From: Nitrospira sp.
GTDB taxonomy: Bacteria; Nitrospirota; Nitrospiria; Nitrospirales; Nitrospiraceae
Length of the DNA: 64,000 bases
Direction of reading: 5' to 3'
Assembly (NCBI GenBank): GCA_018242685.1
Contig: JAFEBM010000010.1
Span: 1 to 64,000, forward strand
Made by a program: the position numbers and the translations under genes. Positions 52,784 to 62,400 of this stretch are shown here, piece by piece. Position 1 is the stretch's first letter. Each line of letters opens with the position of its first letter. The notes below the pieces were generated by a model that saw only the letters and a list, made by a program, of their open reading frames with translations, did no database searches and was not told the DNA's origin.

Positions 52784-53203
52784 TACCTGCTCGGCGTCGT
52801 ATCCTTATCCAATCTCCTGAGAATCGGACAACGATCGGTCGGTTGCCCTGCCCGGCAAGTGCGGATCAAGCTTTTGAGCGCCCGCGAAAGCGCCAGTAAA
52901 CCCCGTGCCTTTGCTTCCACCTGTTTGAGCTTGGCTTGCGCCTTCACCTGAATGGTTCCGCACCGCGCGACTGAGCTGACCCGGAGATTCAGTAACTCGT
53001 TGACCTCACGAAGAGTAAACCCCAACACCTGCGCATTCTTGATGAAGCGCAGTCGCCTCAACGCATCGTCACCATACACTCGATATCCAGACGTTTTACG
53101 GTCTGTGGGCTGGAGCAGGTTACGTCGCTCATAAGTAGCGGACAGTTTGCACATTCACTCCCGCCATCTTGGCAAGCTGTCCGATCGTTAGTCCCGATGC
53201 CAT
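52783..53203 (-). pseudogene. merR: MerR mercury regulator, frameshifted
   Basis: Conceptual 139-residue MerR. The first 24 codons from ATG 53203 (ASGLTIGQLAKMAGVNVQTVRY) run into a stop after one inserted T in TACTTATGAG; with it removed the protein continues YERRNLLQPTDRKTSGYRVYGDDALRRLRFIKNAQVLGFTLREV. The three mercury ligands Cys (ARCGT, RTCRAG and DRCPI) remain. 421 bases from start to stop, one more than a multiple of three. Confidence 0.85.
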
Positions 53204-53212
53204 GGCTTAGAA

Positions 53213-53243
53213 TGGTAAACCCTCTACCGTGGTACAGAGTCAA
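53213..53243 (-). promoter_or_regulatory. mer-type promoter/operator
   Basis: On the minus strand TTGACT (53243-53238) is followed by 19 bases containing an imperfect dyad CTCTGTACCACGGTAGAG and then a poor -10 (TTACCA). The overlong spacer and dyad are typical of MerR-controlled promoters. About 10 bp before the merR ATG. Confidence 0.5.
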
Positions 53244-53312
53244 GGGGACACAGGAAATGGGCTCTTGAGTCCAAACGCCGAACTATGAAGAATGGTACCC
53301 ACTCCTTCTTCC

Positions 53313-53642
53313 TCATGTCCTGGGAGCATACATGATGACGACCATGCCGCCCAAACAGAGCATCGCTCCTATCGCGTCATAGACATCCGGACGATCCCCG
53401 TCGATACTCCAACCCCACAAGAGGGACAATACGATAAACATGCCGCCATAGGCGGCATACACACGACCAAAATGGGCGGATTGAAATGTTGGGATGATGC
53501 CGTAGAGAATGAGAATAGCCGCTCCCACAATTCCATAAGCAAAGGGCCGTCCTTCGCGGAACCAAAGCCACACAAGATACCCACCTCCGATCTCGCACAA
53601 TCCGGCGAGTACGAATAAAGCAATGGAAATCGGTAGACTCAT
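53313..53642 (-). CDS. YnfA/SMR-like small membrane protein
   Basis: 109 residues from ATG 53642 (AGGAGG five bases upstream). Four helices: [61 protein letters not shown] and [20 protein letters not shown]. Family of unknown function (YnfA), related to small multidrug transporters. Sits upstream of the broken CzcA stub. Confidence 0.86.
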   Translation of the reverse strand: MSLPISIALFVLAGLCEIGGGYLVWLWFREGRPFAYGIVGAAILILYGIIPTFQSAHFGRVYAAYGGMFIVLSLLWGWSIDGDRPDVYDAIGAMLCLGGMVVIMYAPRT

Positions 53643-53684
53643 GAAATCCTCCTGCGGTGCTTGAAACCGTTCGTCCATGTCGCT

Positions 53685-53832
53685 TCAAATTGTCGCTTCC
53701 TTGTTCAGCCGTGAGACCAGCGCTGGAGACTGTGCCTCACGTGGTTGAGTGATTCTTCGCTCCATCCACAGATAGAACACGGGAAGCACGACCAACGTCA
53801 ACGCCGTCGAGGGAAACAGGCCTCGATCACCA
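53685..53832 (-). pseudogene. C-terminal stub of a CzcA/CusA-type RND pump
   Basis: Minus-strand translation GLFPSTALTLVVLPVFYLWMERRITQPRE, ending in a stop at 53687-53685, matches GLISSTALTLVVLPVLYRWMEQRIVQRRE of the pump at 62753. Upstream of about 53832 no homology continues. The rest of the gene is gone. Confidence 0.75.
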
Positions 53833-54228
53833 AGCGTTGAAAATTGGCTTCACGCGCGGTTCGGCCTGACGGTGCGTCGGCTCTCGAACTCCGAACAGAC
53901 CGGCACAGTTGTCATGGACACTTTCTGACGGCCGCATCGCATGTTTCTTAAAAAGACACGTAATTGTATCCGTCAGATTCGCGCGCCTCCGCACAGACCG
54001 CACACTACTCGCGAAACAATACGAGGTAAATGTATCGGATAAGATACGTACTCGTATCTAATAAGATACGCGTGAATCCGCATAGACTGCACGTTGGTCC
54101 TCGAAATGGGATGAAAAACAGAGAAGGTCATTTCGCTGAGTCAGAGGCAAGATAAATGCACCGGCACGATGCGTAGCAAACTCATTCATATCGCACGATG
54201 TGAGAGGTGAAGCGGGAAGGAGGGGGCC
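53833..54228. other. 396-bp region before the peptidase island
   Basis: No gene seen. Contains a cluster of GATACG/CGTATC motifs (see next entry) and AT-rich stretches, a plausible regulatory region for the downstream phosphoesterase gene and the left border of the island. Confidence 0.5.
54032..54072. repeat. Clustered inverted and direct AGATACG repeats
   Basis: AGATACG (54042-54048), CGTATCT (54053-54059) and AGATACG (54064-54070) alternate; the first two make a perfect 7-bp hairpin with a 4-base loop. GTATC also occurs at 54032 and 53969. Looks like a multi-site operator. Confidence 0.55.
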
Positions 54229-55230
54229 ATGCCAAGTCCGATTGAGCACGTGGTAATAATCGTAAAAGAGAATCACACGTTCGATAACTACTTTGGAACA
54301 TTCCCTTCGGCCGAAGGTGTGAAACTAACACCGGCATCAAACCCGCCGCCCAATGATCCACATCATGATCACGAAACCTGGATGCGCCGGGCCAGTAATC
54401 CACGATATCACGTTCAATACGGGGAAAAAGATATCCCCGCCTATTTTGCGTACGCCCGTCAATTCACGTTGTGCGACCACTATTTCTCAGAGGTGGCAGG
54501 GCCCAGCACGCCGAACCATCTTATGTTGATTTGCGGGGATGCACCGATCATTAACAACCCCTCTCGCCAGTACCACCCTCGCCCCGGAGATGCCTATCGA
54601 CTTGCATCGTTGCCGGAGCAACTGGAAGAGGCGGGTTTGTCATGGGGGAATTACGGCGGCTATGCGTTTCATTTCATCGCCGGCCTCGCGGGCCATCACA
54701 GGAACCATACGCGAGACTTGTTTCAGCACCATGCAACGAAGGGCAAGCTCCCTTCCGTTTCGTGGGTCTATGCAGACGGCCGCCCGTCGCTGACCGAACA
54801 TCCGACCCAAAATATCACGGATGGAATGCAATGGACGGTCGACCAGATCAACGCCATTGTCGCAGGAGGCTTGTGGGATCGCACCGCTGTTTTTATCACA
54901 TGGGATGATTGGGGTGGATGGTTCGATCACGTCGAGCCGCCTCTAGTCGAAAAGTGGGATAGCTCAAGGGCTCAGCGGCCGCCGGACGCACACCCTGAAT
55001 TCAACGGCCAGCAGTTTCGCTACGGCTCTCGGGTCCCCTGCCTTGCCCTCAGTCCCTATGCAAAGCGCGGGCATGTCTGTTCACAAACTAATTCCCATGT
55101 GAGCCTCGTGAAATTCTGCCAGACGACCTTCGGCTTGCCCTCGCTCAACGAGCGAGACGGCGGGTCGAACGGTATGACTGACTGTTTCGATTTTGCGCAA
55201 AACCCGCTCCCTCCGCCTCAGGTGGAATAA
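54229..55230 (+). CDS. Phosphoesterase/phospholipase C-family protein (PF04185-like)
   Basis: 333 residues. Starts IEHVVIIVKENHTFDNYFG, the metal-site opening of the alkaline-phosphatase-like phosphoesterase family; further conserved parts are EVAGPSTPNHLMLICGDA, AVFITWDDWGGWFDHVEPP and RVPCLALSPYAKRGHV. Metal ligands (Glu14, Asp and His in these motifs) look intact. Members hydrolyse phospholipids or phosphate esters and are usually exported; no signal peptide is present here. First gene of the island. Confidence 0.86.
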   Translation: MPSPIEHVVIIVKENHTFDNYFGTFPSAEGVKLTPASNPPPNDPHHDHETWMRRASNPRYHVQYGEKDIPAYFAYARQFTLCDHYFSEVAGPSTPNHLMLICGDAPIINNPSRQYHPRPGDAYRLASLPEQLEEAGLSWGNYGGYAFHFIAGLAGHHRNHTRDLFQHHATKGKLPSVSWVYADGRPSLTEHPTQNITDGMQWTVDQINAIVAGGLWDRTAVFITWDDWGGWFDHVEPPLVEKWDSSRAQRPPDAHPEFNGQQFRYGSRVPCLALSPYAKRGHVCSQTNSHVSLVKFCQTTFGLPSLNERDGGSNGMTDCFDFAQNPLPPPQVE

Positions 55231-55364
55231 TCGCATGCTGAGACAGGGAACATCGTTTCAAAGGACACGCGCATGGGAGGTTAACAGTCCATCTTATTCA
55301 CGGGGGGCTTCCTGTCTCCTATCGACAGAGGCCCTATTCATAGGAATTCACAACGGAGGACACC

Positions 55365-56948
55365 ATGCCTACAAATCACAATCGCGTCACAGTTCGCGGC
55401 AGCGAGCGCAGCCCCCATCACGGAGCGCATGTCGATGGTCCTGTTCCAAACGACGAGCGATTTGAAGTGACTGTTCGCATTCGTCGAAAGACCTCTCTCC
55501 AGAGCCTGGCCGACGGATTTCATACCGACAAACTGCCCATGAACCGTCGCTACCTCACACGTGAACAGTACGCCTCGTCGCACGGCGCCGACTCGGCGGA
55601 TATGGCGAAGGTCGAAGCGTTCGCTCAAGCGCACAACCTCGTCGTCGTCGAAAAGAGCACGGCCCGGCGCAGTATTTTTCTCTCGGGCACCGCTGCCGAC
55701 TTCGCGAGAGCGTTCGGAACAACTATTGAACATTACGAACATGACGGGGGCACTTACCGTGGTCGGGTCGGCCCTCTGACGGTGCCGGCTGAGTTGGACG
55801 GAATCGTGGAAGGGGTGTTCGGGATCGACGACCGACCTGTGGCAAAACCGCATTTTCAACGGCGCAAAATGACCGGCGGTATGCAGCCCCGCGCGACGGG
55901 AGAATCATTTACCCCCGTCGAACTGGCAACACTCTATAATTTCCCGACCGACTTGGACGGCTCCGGGCAATGTATCGCCATCATCGAACTCGGCGGCGGC
56001 TATCGCAAGGCCGACATCAAGGCGTACTTTCAAAAGCTCGGTCGGCCCGCGCCAAAAGTCAAAACGGTTCGTGTCGATGGCGGCAAGAACCATCCCTCTA
56101 ACGCCGACAGCGCCGACGGGGAGGTCATGTTGGACATCGAAGTAGCGGCCGCTGTGGCACCGAAGGCGTTGATCGCGGTTTACTTTGCGCCGAACACCGA
56201 CAAAGGATTCCTCGACGCCGTCACCAAGGCGATCCATGACACGACCCACAAGCCTTCGGTGATTTCGATCAGTTGGGGCGGCGCGGAGGACAACTGGACC
56301 GAGCAGGCGATGACGTCGTTTGACCAGGCATTCCAGACAGCAGGTGCGCTCGGCGTGACGGTCTGTTGCGCGGCGGGGGATAACGGATCTGCTGACGGCG
56401 AGAAGGATGGGAAGGCACATGTAGATTTTCCGGCATCCAGCCCGTTTGCGTTGGGCTGCGGGGGCACCAAACTGACCGCTTCCGGAAACACGATAACCAA
56501 TGAAGTCGTCTGGAATGAATCAGCCGATAGCGCCACTGGTGGAGGTGTGAGCGATTTCTTTCCTGTGCCGCAATATCAGAACACCGTCGGCATCCCGCCA
56601 TCGACAAACCCCGGCAGACACAAGGGCCGTGGCGTCCCTGATGTCGCGGGCGATGCAGACCCTGCCACCGGCTATGTGGTCCGTGTCGACGGAGAGGAGC
56701 TTGTAATCGGCGGAACGAGCGCGGTCGCTCCCCTATGGGCCGGCTTGATCGCGCTGATGAACCAGAAGCTCAGTCATCCAGTAGGGTTTCTGAACCCGCT
56801 CATCTACCAACCGCTCGCCGGCAAGGGCTCCTTCCGAGATATCTCGTCGGGCGACAATGGCGCCTACTCCGCCAAACAGGGCTGGGATGCATGCACGGGA
56901 TGGGGCACGCCTAACGGAGCAAAGCTCCTCCAGGCGCTCGGAGGATAA
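55365..56948 (+). CDS. S53 (sedolisin/kumamolisin-like) serine-carboxyl peptidase
   Basis: 527 residues. Kumamolisin-like pro-domain (about 1-170, with the AASHGADSADMAKVEAFAQAHNL pattern) and a catalytic domain. Catalytic residues: Glu253 and Asp257 in DGEVMLDIEV, Asp339 in AAGDNGSADG and Ser452 in GGTSAVAPLWAGL. The C-terminal calcium site is DISSGDNGAY...DACTGWG. Active at acid pH in this family. No signal peptide, as in kumamolisin. A distal membrane/secretion route is unknown. Confidence 0.94.
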   Translation: MPTNHNRVTVRGSERSPHHGAHVDGPVPNDERFEVTVRIRRKTSLQSLADGFHTDKLPMNRRYLTREQYASSHGADSADMAKVEAFAQAHNLVVVEKSTARRSIFLSGTAADFARAFGTTIEHYEHDGGTYRGRVGPLTVPAELDGIVEGVFGIDDRPVAKPHFQRRKMTGGMQPRATGESFTPVELATLYNFPTDLDGSGQCIAIIELGGGYRKADIKAYFQKLGRPAPKVKTVRVDGGKNHPSNADSADGEVMLDIEVAAAVAPKALIAVYFAPNTDKGFLDAVTKAIHDTTHKPSVISISWGGAEDNWTEQAMTSFDQAFQTAGALGVTVCCAAGDNGSADGEKDGKAHVDFPASSPFALGCGGTKLTASGNTITNEVVWNESADSATGGGVSDFFPVPQYQNTVGIPPSTNPGRHKGRGVPDVAGDADPATGYVVRVDGEELVIGGTSAVAPLWAGLIALMNQKLSHPVGFLNPLIYQPLAGKGSFRDISSGDNGAYSAKQGWDACTGWGTPNGAKLLQALGG

Positions 56949-57122
56949 TCTGAAGAACAGGGCTTAGCCAAGCATTTGACCCTGCTAAGCGCGGCGAGAG
57001 CACAGAATTAATCGACCCTTCTCGCCGCGCAAGGCCGGTGCGTTTCCCTCGAATTCGACGTCTATTGAACATTGCTGCGCGGAGAGTGCCCTATCAATAT
57101 CCAGCTCAAGAGGAGGTCCAAG

Positions 57123-59345
57123 ATGGCAAAGGACAAGAAACAAGTGCTGACACCGGGCGGAATGCGACCCGAATCCGTCGTTCATCATGTCCAACCCGGT
57201 CAGATCGTAAAGGTGACAGAGATTGCCGTCACGAGCCGCGACGAACCAGCCGGGATGCGGCCGACATCTCAGGTTCAGGATGTCGTCTCTGGTCCAATGG
57301 CGATGGGCACCGGCACGACGGGCGAGGACAGCGACGAGCCTCCAGGAGTACGGCCAGCGTCCACCGTTCAAGATGCCACATCCAACCCAATGGCGCCGGG
57401 CGGCGGCATGGTCGGGACAACCGGGGATGAGCCGGCAGGAATGCGCCCCCAGTCCCTTGTTTCTCCTGCCGCACCCGGCCTCAGGACCGCAGCCGTCAGT
57501 CCATCAACAGACGAGGCCGAGCATCAGCTGACGCCCGGCGGATACCGGCACAGATCGCTGGTGCATCACATCGAGCCGGGGCACCACCTGGACTTGGCGA
57601 GCGGAAATATAAGGAAGATGCACAGCTCGGGACTTGAGGTGCTCGATTTCGGCCCGCTGCGCATTCGACCGGGGACTGAGCCGCTGATGCCTGCTAACGT
57701 CGCGCGGCACCCGAGCAGGCAGCCGGCCCTAGGGTCAGGATGGATCACCTATGCCTACTGGACCAATGACACCGGCCATCCGGTTTCGCGGTTTGCCACC
57801 ACATGGGTGGTCCCGCCCGCCCCGGCGACAGACCACGGCCAAACGATCTTCCTGTTCAACGGTATCCAGAACTCCACCATGATTTACCAGCCGGTGCTGC
57901 AGTGGGGTCCTTCAGCTGCGGGCGGAGGCAGCTACTGGGCGGTGGCGAGCTGGTACGTGGACGGTCAAGGCGGCGTGGCGTTCCATTCCACCCTGGTCAG
58001 CGTGAATCCCGGTGATGTGCTGGTCGGCGTGATGAGGCAGACGGGCCAATCAGGCAGCCAGTTCAGCTACGCCTGCGAATTCGTGGGCATCGCCAACGCA
58101 AGTCTGCCAATCAGCAACGTAGAGGAGTTGACATGGAACATCGAGACTCTGGAAGCGTACGGGATTCAGCAATGCTCCGACTATCCGAACACGAATTTCA
58201 CGGCGTTCGTAGGGATCGACCTGCAGACCAGCGCGGGCAATCCGTCGATCACTTGGACGCCGGTGAATAGTGTGACCGATTGCGGGCAAAACACACACGT
58301 GGTGAGCAACGCGAACGCGGGCGGAGAAGTCGATATTTATTATCTCGCGCGGGTGGCAGCCACGGCATCGACCGCTTCAATCAACAGCGACGGGCGCCTC
58401 GAAACGTTCGTGCTCGCCATGAACGGTTCGGTGTGGAACATCTGGCAGACGGTTCCGCATGCAGGCCCGTGGAGTCGCATTAACGATCTCGGGGGCATCG
58501 TCAAAGGGCCTGTGTGTCAGGCGCTGAACTCCGATGGGCGGTTGGAGATTTTCGGGATCGGGACGGACAATGCGGCGTACAACAACTGGCAGACGGCGCC
58601 CCACGCCGGACCTTGGAGCGGCTGGAACCGGCTCGGCGGCTGGGTTGCACAGCTCGCAATCGCGTGCAACAGCGACGGCCGGCTGGAACTGTTCGGGATC
58701 GGCGGTGACGGCGCACTCTACAATATGTGGCAGACCGCGCCCCACTCGGGACCATGGAGCGGCTGGAATCGTCTCGGCGGCGTGGTCAAGCAGATTTGCG
58801 TCTCGCTCAACAGCGATGGCCGCCTCGAAGTGTTCGGCATCGGCTCAGACAATGCTCTCTACAACATCTGGCAAACGGCGCCGCACGCGGGACCCTGGAG
58901 CGGGTGGAACCGGCTCGGCGGCTGGGTCTCGCAAATCGCGTCAACGATCAATTCCGACGGACGTCTGGAAGTGTTCGGCATCGGCGGCGACGGCGCGCTC
59001 TACAATATCTGGCAGACGGTGCCGCACGCGGGACCCTGGAGCGGGTGGAACCGGCTCGGCGGCTGGGTGAAGCAGATCGTCCCCACACGCAACAGCGACG
59101 GACGTCTGGAAGTGTTCGGCATCGGCGGCGACAGCGCACTCTATAATATCTGGCAGACAGTGCCGCACGCGGGACCCTGGAGCGGGTGGAACCGGCTCGG
59201 CGGCTGGGTAAGTCAGATTTCGGCGGCGCTGAACTCCGACGGGCGGTTGGAGGTGTTCGGCATCGGGTCGGACAGCGACCTCTACAACATGTGGCAGACG
59301 GTACCCCATGCGGGTCCATGGAGCGGCTGGAATAAGCTCACATAG
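57123..59345 (+). CDS. Five-repeat N terminus, eqolisin-like domain and seven-bladed DUF346 propeller
   Basis: 740 residues from ATG 57123 (GAGGAGG before it). (1) Residues about 8-170: five spaced repeats of the type PxGxRPxSxVxxxxPG. (2) About 200-415: a beta domain with TTWVVPPAPATDHGQTIF, Gln260 in PVLQWG, and Trp338-Glu341-Glu344 in LTWNIETLEAYG, resembling the glutamic peptidase (G1, eqolisin) patterns ILQxG and EWIVEDFE. (3) About 418-740: seven repeats of about 46 residues with SDGRLEVFGIG...WQT.PHAGPWSGWNRLGG, a DUF346/PLL-lectin-type propeller. No signal peptide. Confidence 0.82.
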   Translation: MAKDKKQVLTPGGMRPESVVHHVQPGQIVKVTEIAVTSRDEPAGMRPTSQVQDVVSGPMAMGTGTTGEDSDEPPGVRPASTVQDATSNPMAPGGGMVGTTGDEPAGMRPQSLVSPAAPGLRTAAVSPSTDEAEHQLTPGGYRHRSLVHHIEPGHHLDLASGNIRKMHSSGLEVLDFGPLRIRPGTEPLMPANVARHPSRQPALGSGWITYAYWTNDTGHPVSRFATTWVVPPAPATDHGQTIFLFNGIQNSTMIYQPVLQWGPSAAGGGSYWAVASWYVDGQGGVAFHSTLVSVNPGDVLVGVMRQTGQSGSQFSYACEFVGIANASLPISNVEELTWNIETLEAYGIQQCSDYPNTNFTAFVGIDLQTSAGNPSITWTPVNSVTDCGQNTHVVSNANAGGEVDIYYLARVAATASTASINSDGRLETFVLAMNGSVWNIWQTVPHAGPWSRINDLGGIVKGPVCQALNSDGRLEIFGIGTDNAAYNNWQTAPHAGPWSGWNRLGGWVAQLAIACNSDGRLELFGIGGDGALYNMWQTAPHSGPWSGWNRLGGVVKQICVSLNSDGRLEVFGIGSDNALYNIWQTAPHAGPWSGWNRLGGWVSQIASTINSDGRLEVFGIGGDGALYNIWQTVPHAGPWSGWNRLGGWVKQIVPTRNSDGRLEVFGIGGDSALYNIWQTVPHAGPWSGWNRLGGWVSQISAALNSDGRLEVFGIGSDSDLYNMWQTVPHAGPWSGWNKLT

Positions 59346-59464
59346 CGTTATCCTTGGCACAATAAACGGACGAGAATATCGTGCGTCGATTTTCGCAAGA
59401 AGACTACTTGCAAATACAACTGAGTGTGGCGGATAGACACAAACCCAGAAGAGAGGGATAAGTC

Positions 59465-62400
59465 ATGGCACTCACAACGACCGGCCTCACGAATGGCGGA
59501 ACGACCACCCACTATCAATTCCAATACGATGATTCTCTTGCTGGAGCCGGAGGGCCGGAACCGGCGAGGACAAATGCCATGATTGCCGCGTGTGAGAACG
59601 ACTTCAATCTCATGTCCGGCTGGTTCGGCAATATCGCTTTGACTGTATCCACTCCCATCGCGGTTAACGTCGTACCAGGCCCCTATGCCAGCGCCGGTTG
59701 GGGTCCTCCGATTACGCTGACGCCGGGTAACGCATCTAATGCCATCTTGTGCCGATATTTGCTGGTATCCGAGGTGACGGAAATGTTCATGCTCGCCCAG
59801 AACAGAGGCTGGTTTGCCCCTGACGGCAGCAATGAAGGAAGCGCAGGAGAGGGACTTTCCCGATTCCTTGCCTCCCAGTTCCTCGTATCCATCGGTCAAC
59901 CACCTGCCATGCCGGGTTTTGGTTTGGCCAACAGCTGGATGAATAGCCCGAGACAGGATTTCGTCAATCACATAGATACGGGCGATCATGGGATAGACGC
60001 AAAGACCGGTTGCGCTATTCTTTTTATCTACTACCTCTTCACCCAACTTGGCTTCACGATTAATCAGATCGTCGCCGCAGCCGCCTCGGAATTGGCTGGC
60101 GTTTATGCAAACGTCACCGGTGATGGAAGCGATCCCTTTCCCTTTTTCAAGCAACTACTCGACACGGCATACCCTGGCACAACGACCATTGGCGGAGCCA
60201 ATCCTGACAATCCTTTCCCGCTGGGCATTCTCTCGTTCTGGGTGGATAAGAGCACGTTCGGTCGAGATGAAGTGACGGACGTTATCAGTTCGGCGAGCAA
60301 CGGCACATTCCCGAATGCCTACTGGCTTGTACTGGAAGGTTTCAACAAAAACAAGTTCAATAGCCTTGGTATAATCACGCCGACGTTCTTCGGTCCGTTT
60401 GCCAACCTCCCCGGCATCGGGATCTCGGCCGACGGTTCCGGCGTTAGTTTCGAGACGTCCGACACTAAAATTCCGCAGCGTATCCGGTTCCCTTTTGACA
60501 TCAGTTTTACGAACACCACATTAGGTTCATTCCCGGCCCCAGGCAGCGCCCCCCTTCAGGAACCGCTCACCGCAGTGATCAATGTGGGCGGGGCTCCACT
60601 GTTGGGCGCATCGGCACTCACCGAGTTCGAGTTGATTTCCGGCTCCGATCCCTACTACACGAATATAGACACCACGCAGAACAACGTCTTCTGGCTGAGC
60701 CAAGATTTGCGGGTATTCACGGCATCGCCAAGCCTGAACAATACACCCGTTCCGGGCGCGCCCGCCTTTTCTTCCGATAGTTTCTCCGGCGCATACAACT
60801 ACATCAAGGGTCTGCTTGCATTTCTCAACAACCCTGCGAACCATTTTACCGACGGCACCAACGATCCGTTCGCTTCGGGCGTCATCCCCGACCAGGCGGG
60901 ATCCCTCACGGCCGATTCCTCCGTGTTTCGATTCACGCTTGCCGGTTTCCCGCCTCAATTCCACAGCAACTACAATTTCGCCGTCGCGCGCGTCCGCTTG
61001 CGCGGTACCGCAGGCCCGGCCGGCCAGGCTCAGCATGTCAAGGTCTTTTTCCGGCTCTGGTCGACACAGACAGCGGATACCGGTTTCGATCCGGGTTCCA
61101 CCTACCTGAGTCATCAGGATGGCGGGCATCCGCACTGGCCGCTGCCCGCACCCGACGCCCATACAATTCCGTTTTTCGCCACGGGCAATAGCCCGAATCT
61201 CAGCGATCCGAATAATCCCGAATACGGAATCAATGGGATCAACAACCAGACCATTGCGATCGTCTCAGGCGATAAGGGCTATGCATACTTCGGGTGCTTC
61301 CTGAATGTATATGACCCCGGGAATGTAGTGAATGGTGCGCAAGTACAGGCATTGTTGGCGGGCACGCATCATTGTCTCGTCGCCGAAATCGCCTATGATG
61401 ATGCACCTATCATCAATGCCAATGGCATCGTAGCTGGACCTGAAAGATCCGATAAACTCGCGCAACGTAATTTACAGTTGACCTTTTCCGATAATCCGGG
61501 TCCGGCGGACACCCACCGCATACCACAAACCTTCGACTTGCGGCCTGCTCCGGCCATCGCATCCCGTGCCGGAGCCTTGCTTGATTATCCCGACGAGCTC
61601 ATGATTGATTGGGGCCGCACTCCAGCGGGAGCCGTCGCCCACATCTACTGGCCGCAGATCAATGCCGCTAAAGTTTTAAGTTTGGCTGGTCGTTTGTACG
61701 GCACGCATCTCCTTTCCGCCAGCGACAGCAATACAATCGATTGCCAAGTGACGAACGGTGTGAGCTATATTCCAATACCGCCGGGGAATATCGAGAACAT
61801 CGCCGGACTGTTGACAGTGGACTTGCCTCAAACAGTGTCGATCGGGCAAGAGTTCAACATTATCGTGCGGCGCATTTCGACGCGGCGGTTCAAACAGGAT
61901 CCTATACCCGCCGGACGCGAGCCGGCGGTCAATACACTACTTGAACTCTCGCTGGACAAACGCGGTACTGAATCCGGGCCGATCGAGGAGCCCAAAGAAC
62001 CTCGCCCCGTTCCACCGATGCGAAACTGGCGCTACGTGACCGGTACCTTCCAAGTGAAAATTCCCGTCACGACTCCGCAAATCATGCTACGTCCAGATGA
62101 AGACGCGCTAGCCGTGATGAAGTGGCGTCTACAATCCATGTCGCCGACCAACCGCTGGCATCTCGTGCTCAAGCGCTATATCGAATATGTATCGGCTCGG
62201 ATCGCGGGGCTTGGCGGCAACCCCAACGCAATTCCCCCGTCGCCCAATGGGGCTCCCGGGCCCACCGGCGTCAAGGACGTGGTCGTGCATACTGGGAAGG
62301 TGGTCGAGATTATCTATGATTGTTTCGGTCGCTTCGAAGCGCTTGTATTGAATGAATGCGGCGTACTGCATACATTCCAGTCACGAGAATGCGAGATTGA

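Noticed and set aside
54001-54072. AGATACG cluster as a CRISPR array
   Set aside because: Units are 7 bp, irregularly spaced and in alternating orientation, unlike repeat-spacer architecture.
57223-59070. Alternative-frame open frames across the propeller repeats
   Set aside because: Generated by the repetitive DNA of the DUF346 domain; low-complexity Arg-rich translations.
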